Source of the DNA: Corythucha ciliata
Taxonomy: Eukaryota; Arthropoda; Insecta; Hemiptera; Tingidae
Direction: 5' to 3'
Assembly: GCA_038030265.1 (NCBI GenBank)
Contig: CM075942.1
Span: 53,782,751 to 53,846,750, forward strand
Length of the DNA: 64,000 bases
Under the pieces are notes generated by a model that was not told where the DNA came from, searched no databases, and saw only the letters and a list, made by a program, of their open reading frames with translations. The position numbers and the translations under genes are program-made. Positions 1 to 12,059 of the stretch are shown here, one piece after another (position 1 is the first letter of the stretch; each line of letters begins with the position of its first letter).

Positions 1-155
1 GAATGTCCGACCTTCTGCTTCCAAAGCAACTGAGAGGCCAATAAGAACAGCTCATATTTTACAGTTATCAGCTGTAACTCGATAAGGCGAGCAGTATCGT
101 CGCTAAAGAGTACCATTACGCTAAAAATTAGCCCTCAAAACTCAATTTTCATTAC

Positions 156-251
156 CTTGATGTCCAAGTCCCCTGGATTCGACTTATCAGGGTCGCTCAT
201 ATCACTGTCCTCGCTCTTCACGGACACGCTTTTCTCCAGATCGAAAGACAT
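156..251 (-). CDS. First coding exon of an unidentified minus-strand gene (partial)
   Basis: On the minus strand an ATG at 251-249 opens 32 codons, starting MSFDLEKSVSVKSEDSDMSD, and ends at AAG followed by the donor GTAATG at 155-150. The exon is 96 bases, so the intron is phase 0. The peptide is rich in Ser, Asp, Glu and Lys and looks like the disordered N-terminus of a nuclear or regulatory protein. I do not recognise the family. The remaining exons lie left of the window; 1-155 would be intron and shows no second exon. The start is chosen because it is the first ATG of the open frame and a good donor follows it. Confidence 0.55.
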
Positions 252-2035
252 CGCGTAAAATTCACAAAAATCGTAGTTTTTTCTGCACTAAAATTATTCA
301 ATCAACGCGATCACAACTTCAGAAGTACACAGACAAGTCGAATTCCAAAATGAGTAAAATAGCCTGGTTGACCGTTCTCCTTTGACAAGTGCTGCAGTCT
401 GGAGGCTCTCCCCTTAAACACTCCTATCTCAAACGACCCGAAGACTTGCGTAGATACGTGTATGAGAGTTCATGAGTCGAGTGGTTTTGGAACGTCAAGG
501 ATTTCTTTGTATTTATTTAGTGGAAATACGTTAATTATCCTCTTTTTTGTGTGTTGGGTCGGTAAACAAGTTATCGAGATAAAAAACAACGCGCGTTTTC
601 TTTCGCGAATGATTAGATTCGTACGTCTAAAAAACTCTTCAGGATTTCCTGCCTTTGCAATTCGATTGTTGTACGGTACGCTGATAAAAAAATCAAAAGG
701 GTGAGAGAGAAATCTCCCCCTTATTGATCTCGCATTCTTGCGTAAAATTCGGCTATTTGTTGAACAAATTTTGGCTGCATTGCCATCCCGTGTACGTTTC
801 TATGTTGTTTTTCTTAAGTGTCTAAATTAAGTCGAATTTTCCTTTTTTCTTTTCCTTTTGTTTCATTCGTGTGGTGCCATCGACCTTTGTGACCTGTGTT
901 TGTCTTTAGCTAGAGCAAAAGTGGAGACTGTTATCACCATAGGTTCCAGGTATTTTTGTAATAATTTCGTTTATTGTTTACGGAATACTTCATTATTTAT
1001 CTCTTGTTCGAGTGGGCTGGTAAAATTGCCACTCATTGCATGCGTGCGAGAATTGGTGATAAAGGGAATGACTCAGTGTTATAGAAGAATTTTTAAGGAT
1101 ATCACAGCTCTCTGGATCCAGATGAAACATTTCTGCCATCGACTCCAATTAGTAAATTAAATGTCTAGTGTTATTTCTGAAAGAAGAGCGTGAATTGAAA
1201 GTGGATTGCTCCGTGACTCACTGCACAGCTGAGTCACGTACATTTACGCTGGGGATCGTGGAATAATTTATTCTCCAAGGAAGGCATTCACTTCGTACTT
1301 TTGGTGTGTTCGGCGTAGGAATTTAACCTCTTAGACCATGGGCTACCGGGCTAATCGAGTGCATCTAGACTATCTAGAGGGGTATTTTTGCCCCTTTTGG
1401 TATGACTTTGGATTGACGATTACCTCCGTTTAGATCCAATGAAAACTGGCCCTCGCCGAACGCACGCTTTATTCTAATTTTCTAGATGCATGGAAAAAGC
1501 TTTGGGACTCATTCGGCATCGACCATTGAGCCGGCTGATCGACGAGCTCTGTGCTACTACTGCCCCCCTCCCCTTCCGATTTTCAGTCAGAAAGTTGCCA
1601 ATTTCGTAACTAAATCTGATTCTAGGTCTTGGAAACTGATAATTGAGTCCCAGAGATAGTCTACCATGGTATAAATACCCAAAACACAGTTTTTTTACCT
1701 CGATGATGTCATTCAAACGCCTATTTATTATTGCATAATCACATAATGACGTCCCCGAGTTAGCTGTGCTTTTTGCCGTCAGTACGTCACTTTCAGTCTG
1801 CCAATAGTCCGTCCAGTATTAAAAACAGATTAAGTTGAACGTGCCTCCCCGGAAATTGTTTGCCTTTGGCATTAAAAACTTGGCTAAAACCTATAAAGTG
1901 TCTGTCTAGTGGGACATGGATGGAGTCTGATCATCTTTGTTGGCAAAAAAACTTGTGATTCATCCCCTAATGACATGACAGGCTATTGAACTCAAACCTG
2001 GTAATTAGACGAAAAACGGACTATAAGACACGCCG
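252..2035. other. Upstream region of the minus-strand gene; no gene seen
   Basis: This stretch should hold the promoter and 5' UTR of the minus-strand gene whose first exon ends at 251. I see no convincing TATA box, splice-flanked exon or named repeat. Open frames of up to 100 codons here have no domain resemblance and are probably chance. Confidence 0.3.
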
Positions 2036-3003
2036 CAAATTGAGCCCGCGCGTCGTGGGTCACCCAAGCTCAAAATACAATTGAAAGACCATCGATTTTC
2101 ACCTTTTGACTTATTATTTCTCAATAATAAGTCTTTGTAATCGTATCGCAAAAAAATTTTTTTGACCCCCCCTCAAAATTTGTAGTTTTACGTTTCAAAG
2201 TGCGTTGAATCCAAATCTAAAAAAAAAAAAAAAAACGCTGCGAATTATCGAACAATGCCTTATTATTTCGACTGTAGGTTTATTATTCATGTATGTAGTC
2301 AAATCCGGCTTGAAATTACATGAAAATCGACACCCCACACCCCTATGATCCCAAATCCTTTGAAAATCCCCATTTTGGACCCGCTTTTGGCCCATAAAAC
2401 CCCAGGGAGTTATTTGATCAAACTGATCAGATGTTAGGACCAACTAGACCCCAAATGGAGTCTATGTGCGAAAGAACGAGTTTTTTCGAGCAATCCTAGG
2501 GCAAGATATGGCCCGGACGGCGGACGGACTTTTTTTTTATTGCAGATTTGGATTCTACGCACTTTGAAACGTAAAACTACAAATTTTGAGGGGGGGTCAA
2601 AAAAATTTTTTTGCGATACGATTACAAAGACTTATTATTGAGAAATAATAAGTCAAAAAAATGCCCGTCCGCCGTCCGGGCCATATCTTGCTCTAGGATT
2701 GCTCGAAAAAACTCATTCTTTCGCACATAGACTCCATTTGGAATCTAGTTGGTCCTAACATCTGATCAGTTTAATCAAATAACTCCCTGGGGTTTTATGG
2801 GTCAAAAGCGGGTCCAAAATGGGGATTTTCAAAGGATTTGGGATCATAGAGGTGTGGGGTGTCGATTTTCATGTAATTTCAAGCCGGATTTGACTACATA
2901 CATGAATAATAAACCCATAAACAGTCGAAATAATAAGGCATTGTTCGATAATTCGCAGCGTTTTTTATTTTGACTTGGGTGACCCACGCGTGGGCTCAAT
3001 TTG
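2036..3003. mobile_element. Foldback element with nested inverted repeats
   Basis: The outer arms are 2036-2077 and 2967-3003, inverted copies sharing CAAATTGAGCCC and GGGTCACCCAAG. Inside, a segment running from AACGCTGCGAATT (2236) to a hairpin at 2629-2654 is repeated inverted at about 2660-2966. The tail segment alone is also repeated inverted at 2108-2220. Each tail ends in the palindrome GACTTATTATT/AATAATAAGTC with a 4-base loop (2108-2133 and 2629-2654). The copies differ by only a few bases. A third, solitary copy of the unit is at 30,668-31,104. There is no transposase, so this is a non-autonomous foldback or MITE-like family; the superfamily is unknown. Confidence 0.75.
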
Positions 3004-3727
3004 CACCGAGCCTAAGATTGGGACCTCTGGAAATAGGAACGGCAGCAAAAATGATTGCTGATTCGGCGTAGAAAAACTGACAGTGCCCGGCCTTCTCTCG
3101 TTTGCGGGAAATGAGTCCAACACTCCTTTTGTCAACACCAGTATGGGTTCTGGACTCGGGTCGAACACCCCTTTTTTGCCAGTCCATGTGCATGGTGCGA
3201 GTTGAACGCCCTCGCGTCCCGTTATCCACCAGAGTAACGTTATTCACTGCAGGGCCGTAGAGAGAATATTCGGACCTAGGGATGGAACCTTCCCTCGCTT
3301 TTTCTCGACAGGCCTGCATCCAACCACGGCTAAACTCCAAAACCTGTGTCGAGTCCCTGATGGGTTAGGCCAATCAATATGACCCTTTTCCATGGTGGGA
3401 AGGCTGGAATGGCTCGACACGTGCTAAACAGGGTTATGAACACAGTAAAGCTCCAATCTCGTAGATGGCTGAATGAGGACCTACCAGAGCAAACGTCCCT
3501 ATCCCAGCAACTGGGATGGTGGATCCTTTGAGTTTTAAAATATGTGCTCCGTGCTTAAAACCGATCGATTTCCTGCCCGGGTTTATTAAATGTGACGGAT
3601 TTTGTAATAAACACTTTCACTTCATTAGCCGTGCTGGCTTTTCTGACGGTGATTTTCAGAATATTTCGTGACTTTCAAATAAAACGAAGTGGTTTTGTGA
3701 GAAGTGCTCGGCCCGAGTTGACTCTTA
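3004..3727. other. GC-richer block, possibly an old retroelement remnant
   Basis: Base composition changes abruptly to a more GC-rich block between the foldback element and the element that starts at 3728. A 114-codon minus-strand frame (2996-3340) and some conserved-looking text at about 3420-3540 suggest a decayed transposon, but no reverse transcriptase or transposase motif is readable. No host gene is supported. Confidence 0.25.
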
Positions 3728-4881
3728 TACAGGGTGTTTCAGGAGGATCCGACAATACTTGCACATGTTGTACTACTAAGTAGGGGGAACCAAAATTACT
3801 TTGTGGACATAGGGTCGCAAACGCTTCGTTTCAGATTTACAGAGAATTTTGAGTTTTTTAAGCCAAACCACATTTTTCCCACAAAAAGCGGTCTTAACGG
3901 GCGAATCGTTCAAGATAAAACAAAATGAATTGCATTTCTGAAAAGAGCGCAATTCACATTAGAAAACCTAAGAACAACTCGCTATAATTGCCTTTAAGTA
4001 CGTCTAGTATTTTTTTTGAAAAAACGAAAAAGTGTGACATTAAATTTTGGTCAAAAATTAAAAATTGAGGGTCGGGATGAACATGGTAAATGTGATGATT
4101 GAGGTTTGAGAATGGCGTTGCTGCCGAAACCGCGGTCACGGAAATAAAAATAGAACAGATACGTGGGAGAGATCTTACTTTTCTTCAATGTCTTCATTTT
4201 GTTAAATTTTCGTGTTTCTTTCAGAGGCGAATTTCGCTCAATCCATAGTGGGTCGGATATTGTTAAGATACTGTAAAAACATGCCCATTTTGTAAGCTTT
4301 CAAATGACGTAAGAAAATTTGAAATGGGGAACTTGCATGAATCTCAGGTTGGGTAGAAAAGCATACCGGTGATTTGACCCGTGAACTGAAGGATAACAAC
4401 GGAAGTTGCAACCCGATTGGTGCGTTTTAAGATTTTTAAAAAAGGTTCAAAGTTCTTCAGAAGAGGATGGATGGTGCGAGGGGAAATGACGTAAATACTT
4501 ACTTGTGAAGCATTTGAGGGAACTCTAAAATTGTTTGTTTACAAATAACATGAAAAATGTCCCCCCATTAAACTCGTCTAACCCCCTCTTCCCCGCATCA
4601 TCCATTTAAATAAGTAAGTTTTTACGTAATCGAACCCCCACTCAAAATTTTTAAAAATTCCCTAAAAAAACATCCTTGACTTATTTCAAAGTTTAATGTG
4701 AGTAATAGACTTGTGGAAGAGCCCTCTTTAAGCAACACCAACTTTTGAAAAATGTGCAAGTTCCCCATTGGTTGGATTTTAACTGAGATATCACACTAAA
4801 GGTTCGGGAAATCAGCAAAAACTGTCAAAATAAGCCACATTGCACCGGGGAACGCGGGGGTCGCTTTTTGTACACCCTATA
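3728..4881. mobile_element. Old non-autonomous DNA element of the CAGGGTGTTT family
   Basis: The left end reads TACAGGGTGTTTC and the right end, complemented, TATAGGGTGTACAAA, giving a 1.15 kb unit flanked by TA-rich sequence. Phrases are shared with the much fresher element at 46,268-47,925: CATAGGGTCGCAAACGCTT versus CATAGGGGCGCAAATGCTT, CATTTCTGAAAAGAGC, and CCCATTTTGTAAGCTTTCAAA. An internal inverted pair (AATGGGGAACTTGCA at about 4324 and its complement near 4757) is also present. No transposase frame is seen. Its divergence from the 46 kb copy marks it as an older copy of the same family. Confidence 0.65.
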
Positions 4882-4883
4882 CA

Positions 4884-5057
4884 TAAAAATGACTTGGCGC
4901 TCGGCCTGTCGATGAGCAACGTGCAGCTCTTTGTACATGAGGACGACGTTACCATTTTTTGTTCTGTACTGACCTCGGATGAAGCACTTGCTACGATGAA
5001 TGAGGCGTCCTCATTAATCATCGATTGGTGTGACAGCAAAGCTCAAAGACCCGTATA
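4884..5057 (+). pseudogene. LINE reverse transcriptase fragment
   Basis: A plus-strand frame reads LALGLSMSNVQLFVHEDDVT and continues IFCSVLTSDEALATMNEASS, then a WCDSKA-like segment. This matches the layout around RT motif C of non-LTR elements: the F/Y-x-D-D catalytic pair, then a helix and an L/W-C segment before the thumb. Here the motif is HEDD, where YADD or FADD is usual, which suggests decay. Only about 58 codons survive. It is cut on the left by the element ending at 4881 and runs into the 17-bp satellite on the right. The LINE clade is not determined. Confidence 0.6.
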
Positions 5058-5745
5058 ACCTCCAACCACAGTTATAAGTCCAAACTCCCAACCACAGCAA
5101 AGCTCCAAACCACAGTAAAGCTCCAACCACAAAGAAGGCCTAAACACAGCGAAACACCAACCAAAAAGAATGTCCAACCACAAAGAAGTTTCGACCACAG
5201 CAAAACTCCAACCACAGCAAAGCTCCAACCACAGCAAAGCTCCACTCACAGCAAAGATCCAACCACAGAAATGCTCCAACCACATCCTGCTCAAAAACAG
5301 TTGTAAACTCAAACCACAGTGAAGTCCCAACCACAGCAAAGGTTCACCCGTTGTCAAGCTCAAAAACCACTTATATCCTCCAACCCCAGATATAGCCTCC
5401 AACCGAAGTAAATTGTCAACCATAACAAAGATCAAACCACAGTGAAGCACCAACCACAAAGAAGGCCCAACCCACTAGGCCCAAGGCACACCCACAGCAT
5501 ATCTTTTGGCGCTACCACAGCAAAGCTCAAAGAACTGCTATAACCGCTAACTACAGTCAAGTCCCAACCACAGCAAAGGTCCAACATTAGGCAAGCTCAA
5601 AAACCACTAACGACCTCCAACCCCATTTACAACCTCCAGCCACGAAGATGGCCTAACCACAGCGAAAATTCAACCACAAAAACTCTAACTGCAAAAGAAC
5701 CGCTAACCACAGCAAATCTCCAACCACAGCAAAGGTCTAAGGTCC
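5046..5745. repeat. Degenerate 17-bp tandem array (ACCACAGCAAAGCTCCA)
   Basis: Some forty imperfect copies of a unit near AACCACAGCAAAGCTCC run head to tail, with variants such as GAAGGCC, GTCCCAACC and TCAAAAACCACT. The best-preserved stretch is 5200-5280. Because 3 x 17 is 51, a minus-strand frame of 138 codons (5043-5459) stays open with a repetitive Trp/Leu/Cys-rich translation. I regard that frame as a by-product of the repeat. Confidence 0.85.
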
Positions 5746-6240
5746 AACCTCCTGAGTCCTGATTTTCCTGCGAAGCCTCTCCTTTCGACGTTCATGTTGC
5801 ATTGGAGTCATAGCGGCAAAACGCGTCTATTGCTCAGCATAGTGACAACCTATTCCTAGAACAATCATGGTGGGGTGGGGGCTCTCGGCTGTTTTCAAGC
5901 GTCACTCAAGCTCCACCTTCCTCTATTTCTCCAGGGTTTGCCGCGAAACATTACGCTCCAGAGAACTGTATTTTTTTTTCGTTCATTATTTTGAGCCTTG
6001 GAGTTTGTTTTGTCAGCCTTCGAGTTTTTCGTTCTCTTCTCCGGTGGTGGTCTTTGCCCCGGATGCAATCCATTTTTTTCGCCTTGTCGTACTTCCCCAG
6101 GAGTAATAGGGCGTGGGGAAGGGTTAGTTACGCGAATCATACGCCAATTTTCTTCGCTATGATTTTCTGTTTCTGCTTGCAACCGTAGTTTTCCTCATTT
6201 TTCCCCAGTAATTTATTCCTTTTTTTTCCTGCCCCTTTAG
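5746..6240. other. No gene; leads into a splice acceptor
   Basis: Unremarkable sequence. The last 35 bases are a strong pyrimidine tract ending CCCCTTTAG, read as the acceptor of the candidate exon at 6241. Confidence 0.4.
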
Positions 6241-6353
6241 GACGGATGGAGTACAGGGTGATGTCGGGTTGGCAAGCCTGGCAGCTCGCACGCTAGATCT
6301 TGCCCCAACGAGTCAACAACCCACGTCTGAACAAAACAGTCACCAACCCCAAG
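6241..6353 (+). CDS. Candidate internal coding exon of an unidentified plus-strand gene
   Basis: A long pyrimidine tract and AG precede 6241, and AAG followed by GTTAGTG is a good donor after 6353. Of the three frames, only one is open across the 113 bases. It encodes TDGVQGDVGLASLAARTLDL followed by a Gln/Ser/Pro/Thr-rich piece ending SEQNSHQPQ. The composition suits a disordered region of a transcription factor or RNA-binding protein, but I do not recognise the family. The exon begins with the third base of a codon and ends in phase 1, which is compatible with the exon at 8594. No start exon was found upstream. Confidence 0.4.
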
Positions 6354-8593
6354 GTTAGTGCGTGTGGTTTTATTTTGGTTAACGGAGGGACCTTTAGGCT
6401 GTCTTAAGTCCCAAATATCTGCGATGTATTCAGAGAAATGCGCTTCAAACGGGAAGCGGAACACGCTCGAGTGAACTAGGTTGTTCTGTAAGACGAAGAC
6501 GACCTCTCCAGTACTTTGTTTTGGAAGACCAACGAATGGAACGAAAAAGTTTTCGATATAACACATAGATAAGTGGAATTTCATGCGCAGGATACCGTTT
6601 GAAAGCCTTACGTTCTTCCTGTGCCATCGATAAACCGACTATTCGTAATAATTAATACTTCAGGGAATAATAATTTAATTTTTCCGCGTACCCATTTTTT
6701 ATTACAGTATTCTCTCGTTTTTCAATCTTTTAAAATCCCATATTTCCCCCTGCTGCGAGTTTCCTCCCACAAAAGCCTCCCCCCCCCACCAGCCGACCAC
6801 CCATGCCACCGGCATTCACCATCATTTCATAACAGACTCTTTCAAAGCTCCATGCTCCCCCCCCCCTTCCACAGGTACATGCATTGTGCTCTAAAAGCTG
6901 GTTCTTTTCTGTCTACCATCATCCTCCTTTTTCACAGGGGTCAAGGCTTCTTCGGTGAGTCGGGTAGATTACATTGAATGTTACTCATTAATATTTTTAA
7001 TTTTGCATCGTTTTGTAATTAAGGATAACCTTGGAAGGGGCGTATGGGATTGGTGCGGGGAGGGTGGGTGGCTGGTCCGGACAATCAATTTATTTTAATT
7101 CCCAACTAATCCACCCAACCCCTCACTGGACACTTTATAACTCTTCATGCGTGCTCCTGATCATTATGCGGTGCAAGACTTCTCTCAGTGGTTGCTCTAC
7201 ATAAGTCCCCAGCGCCGCACTGCGTAGTTCTCCCCTCCCCCTCTCCCACACATTTTGACCGCTTTTAAGAAAATTACTATCGGAAAAACTAAAGAAAGCT
7301 TTGAAGCTTATTCTTCCGTTGACAGAATAAGTATTCATTGCACCGCTGCCTTTTAACACGCCGAAGTTAATTGTACGGTCGGGAGCGTCAGCGTTCTATG
7401 AAGACTAATTTTCCTTCGTTTTTTTAGCTACGAAGAATTTTCTTTTTTTGTACTCAGTATCTCGTCCTATGGACCCACAAGCATCGTCGAAGCGTTTCAA
7501 ACTCAGTTGGAGCTCACATCCGTTTGCTATTTTTCTGTTTTCACTTTTTTTTCTCTCTCTCTACCAAATTGCTCAGAAAAAATCATCACTTTATCCAGCA
7601 AACAAATCTTTGTTTGTTGTAGAATGGTAAGGTGTCTTGGAGGCGGAGCAGGGAAGGGGTCTGAGAAGAACAACGAACCGTGCGTAGGAGTACCGTATTT
7701 TGGAACTGTTGTAGGAAACAAAGAAGATGATTTTATAGGTGAAGATAAGTCTGTCCCAATTAGAACCACTCGGTGGTGTGAAGGGGGTGGGGGTTATGTG
7801 CAGGCGGAGAGCGTGGAATTAATTTTTTATGCTTAAAAAAAGGAGATGACGCCGGCTGCAACTGACCCAGAGCATTGATCTTAATAGTCAGCTTGTATGT
7901 GTTAAATATGTGTCTTTCAAAGCTGGAACAGTATTAAAATTAGTTCTTTTAAGCGATGCGAGAGCCCCACTGGCAATTAGCTTGACATCAATGTGTCTCA
8001 TATAGCTATTTTCATATTTAAAACTTTTGATCTAACCGATAGCGATAATTTGTTTTGAATTTTTAAAGTTTTTGAACGTTTTTTACCACCTAGGATTTCG
8101 CCAAGGCTACGTCATTGTGTGTTTGAAGGTATAATCCTTCTTTTCAGCATCCATAAGAAAATAAAGTGGCTTTACCCCCCCCCCCCCTGTGTTTAATGTT
8201 ACTTTGTTGTAAATTATTCTAAAAAATATTCGTGAGCAATAGTGGGAGCGGTTCCTCCTCTTCCCCCTCTACCGTTCCATTCCCTTCTTTTTTTCACCTC
8301 TTGTCTTTCTCCTCTTTTTCGTATCCAAGCTGCTACCCTCGAGTTGAGCTTAGTCTTTTTGCGGTAGACGTCGGTGTTGTGTGTTTTGGCATGGCCTGAG
8401 TGTGACTGCGAAAAGTTCGAATACTGAAGAAAAAAAAAAACATCCTTTTCCCACCCCTCCCCATAATTCGGATTACGTGAAAAATCGCATTTTTTTCGCG
8501 AGTGAGTTTTCATATAAAGTGTCTTTAAATAGTAGTGGTGGGATAAAATTCCGAAAATTTTGACCCCCCTCCTTGAAAATTAAGGGTCTACAG
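6354..8593. other. Probable intron; possible 17-base micro-exon at 6938-6954
   Basis: If the flanking exons belong to one gene this is its intron. A 17-base segment at 6938-6954 sits between CTCCTTTTTCACAG and GTGAGT. Included after the 6241 exon it would read G-V-K-A-S-S and change the frame of the following exon. A pyrimidine tract plus AG also ends at 7450, but no good donor follows. Poly(C) at 8175-8187 is one of many such runs in the window. Confidence 0.25.
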
Positions 8594-8702
8594 CAAACAC
8601 CAGCCCTGGGAACCACGGCAACGACGGTTCTGGCCAGGTTCCTCCGCTGGCTAGCCAAGCTCACTCATCAGGCCACATCTACTGTGAACAGTCAATCTCA
8701 AG
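8594..8702 (+). CDS. Candidate internal coding exon, probably same gene as 6241-6353
   Basis: The segment lies between TCTACAG and the donor GTTAATA and is 109 bases long. Joined in phase to the 6241 exon it reads ANTSPGNHGNDGSGQVPPLA then SQAHSSGHIYCEQSIS, open throughout and of matching low-complexity character. A second frame is also open (QTPALGTTATTVLARFLRW...), which would apply if the micro-exon at 6938 is used. The upstream pyrimidine tract is weaker than at 6241, so this exon is less certain. Confidence 0.33.
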
Positions 8703-11700
8703 GTTAATAATATTTTCAAGTTCAAGCGTTCAATTCCCCCTCCCTCCCACCTACCAACCACCCACCCAATGCTATTGCCTGACGTTTTATAATTGATTCT
8801 CGTCTGGTTATTTTGCCACCTTGGTCGTTTTTTTATGACTTCATTTGCACTTTATTCCAGAGCAAGTTGTGAAATTTGGACGTTATTTCTTGTAATCTTA
8901 GAACTTATTTCTTGTAAGCTTAGTCCTTGCTTAGCAAAATTGAGTGCGAAATCCGTATGCTGCAAGATTTAGACTTTTTAGGAAGACTGAAATTCTCCAT
9001 GAAATCCCTCCCATCACTTCCATCCAAAACCCCGCCGCTAGCAGCCCACGATATTGACCCCTCCTCTTATATAGCTTGGTTGTAAGGGCCAAAAAAAGCC
9101 GTTGGTCGGACCCAGAAATAGCCTACCCGACTCCCAACCTGCTGCTCCATAAGAGGACTCCATTATAGCCTTCTGGACTCAGGGTACAGTAACTGGCAAC
9201 TCGGGCTCTACCCCCCCTCCCTCCACCGTATCATCATGGTCTTCCTTCTCCTATAGGAACTTGGAAGTTGTAAAAAGAAAATGTTAGTCAGGAGGTCATC
9301 CCCAGCTGTTGATTTTTGGCAAACTAGATATTTGGGTCTCGAAATTCGTCAACGCTGTCCTTTAGTACGACCAAAAAGCGTTGTACCCGCGGAAAATTTG
9401 GCTGTGATGCCGATGTTGATTTAAGACAATTTCATAAGGCTGAATTTTAGCGTGAATCATCCCGCTTTTATCCTTGGGATCTAAGTTCTGTTGCGTTCAA
9501 ATAAGGGAAAATAAACACAGCAGATCAAAAGAAATAGACCCTGGTGACTTAACGAGGTCATCCTAAACCGTGACCTATTCATTTTGAACATTTTTCCTTT
9601 ATTAATTCAACTTGTCGGTCTCCACCAGCATGTAAGTTTAAGCCATTTGATAGCGTAGGGGAACCCGGAGTGACGACGATGATGATGATATGCGAGGAAA
9701 CAGAACTACATATCAGCGAATTCTTTCCCCCAACCCCTTCCCTGCTAAGAAAAAGTTATCAGGGTGGGGGGGGGGGCGGACGTGAATCATAATAAACATG
9801 CTGTTTCCGCCTTATATTGCTTTAGGTTCTATGCTAGGGGGAAGGGGTTGCTTAAATCATTATTTAAATCGATAAATTATAGAATTTATGACCTGAAAAA
9901 GACGTGATCCGAATTGACAAGTGCCTCCCACGCCATGACTTTCTTATTTCTCTTTTAAGTACTCCGACTAATTTTTTAGAGCAATATTTAAAGGCTGTGG
10001 AAATTTCGATCGACTTCGCTATCTTTAGGGCTCCGCTAAACAGATTATCTCTCTTGGCTGTTGCGATAACAGCCAATTTACTTAAGCCACGGAGTCCCTC
10101 CTTCTCCACCTCGTTTTCCCAATAATTTCATACGTTCCTGCGTATCGACTAGATTACGAGACATACAACCGCAATAAAACGAATTACCTAACCCCTGTTC
10201 CTCGCTCCGAGAATCGTAATTGTCCACCGGGTGCGTTAAGCCTTGTATCAAATTGAAGTCCTCAATTCGTGTTGTTGTGCAATGTATTATTTGCGGAGAT
10301 TTTTTTTTTTTTCGGCAGTGATGTTGTTAGGGTGTCTCATAATGTTTTTTCCTCAACCTTATAACATCGTCACATTAGCGCCTTTCTTCTCCCCCCCCCC
10401 CCCATGGTAATGCCTACGGGGCCATTATTAAAACTGAAAAAGCCTCATTTTTAAAAGTAGTTAAATAGTCTGTCCGTATTTTCTTTTATACGCTGATATT
10501 CCTTTGCCTCGGTAGTTGAAACTTTCACTTTTCTTGGCTGTGCCCGGTTAAATAGATGAAAACGCTTCGATAAACAAATCAGAGAGTAGGCCGTTAAAAA
10601 ACGCGGATCTCGTGTGCTTCTGTGAGTCATAAAGGTCAAGCGCAGGTTCGCGTTATTAATTTATTGCTCCCTCCTCCCTTCACCGTCCGCCAGCTGGATC
10701 ATTATCGTGAATCGATTGAAACTGGAGCATTTGTACATACCTAATAAATACTTTAAAGTATTTCAACGCTGATTTTTGCAGTTTTTTCTCAAGCGAATTA
10801 CGTCCTATAGGAGTACCTTCAATTGTTTCCTGCATTTCATAATTATGAATTCACCCACCGAAAAACTTAGCAATAAGAATCGTACGTATTCATAACTCTG
10901 TTTCGTGCGTATCATTTTTTTTTTTTTTTTTTTAATCACACCATTGATGACGGTGAAAGAACATTAATTTTTACTGAAAAATGGCACAGTTTTTTCTCTC
11001 TTAACTGGGTCACTCGGCTACGTGATCTCCTTTAATCGAACGCCGCGTTTCGAAGAAGAGAAGAGAGAGAAAAGATTTTGTTGGTGGCGGGGGTGGAATA
11101 TGGGGGGGGGGGGTCTAAAGCAAACCCTTCGTAGTACCTCATTTCAAAAGCACCATAAATGAAATTTTTTATGGAATATGTGAAAGAAAAAAAAGCTGCG
11201 ATCTTTCATCCTATCCGATTTTTCTTCTTAGTTCCTCGGTATTGGTCCCATATGGTTAGCCAAAATGACAAATTATAACCCCCTCCCCTTCACCATCCGA
11301 TCTAAACCTTGAAAATTAGTTTCTGTGATGTCAGAAAATTGGTTCGTCGCTCCTCTCAAGTGTGCCTTCTTTGAAGTGACCATAAGTGCGTCCTCCGCTC
11401 CTCCTGAAAGTTGAGAAATTTCTAGTTTCCACTCGTTTTGTGCCCTTGATGTTCAATTTCTTTAAAAATTGTGCAACCCGTTGCGTTATATACAATCATT
11501 GCCGTAGGTGTTCCTTCATCTCTTACTTTTAGTCCAAGAATTTTATTTAGTTTTCTAGGATGTTATAAGGCTCTTCTAGAATGTAACGAATGAAGTTGGT
11601 GAGGGGGGGGAGGAGGCAAAATCATAAATTTATGGAGCTAACAGTACAAGTGAAAGGCATCCCTTGGATACTCTCCGTTGTTTTCCAAAGCCGTTACGTC

Positions 11701-12059
11701 AAATTCCCATATAGAGTCAGACGATTGTTGATGTTTCGGCCCGATGGGGAAATCAAAATAAGTTCTGCTCTGTATCAAAAAGACAGAGACAGGAATAGAT
11801 GGCTGGGTGGGGGGAAGACAATTGAAAAAAAAAAAAAAACCTTCAATCACGTTATGGACGAATGTACATAATACAGGATGGTGTTCTATTGCTATATAAA
11901 ATACCTTCCCGAAGAGTGTCACGCTCTAGTTGCGGTGCAATGACCTTAGAACAGTTCGCGACTGTATTTCTTTCTTCCTTTGGACTTTTCCCCGCAGTCT
12001 TTCTCCCTCTTCGTACGTGTTTCACCCATAAAAAGCGCTCTGTATTGCCCTGTCGCTGA
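8703..12059. other. No gene recognised
   Basis: AT-rich non-coding sequence with homopolymer runs (C at 10,391-10,403, T at about 10,914-10,933, G near 11,101). Overlapping frames at 11,590-12,385 run into the repeat array that follows and show no domain. It may be intronic to the candidate plus-strand gene. Confidence 0.35.

Noticed and set aside
5043..5459. 138-codon minus-strand frame rich in Trp, Leu and Cys
   Set aside because: It is the translation of a 17-bp satellite; three units make 51 bases, so the frame stays open without selection.
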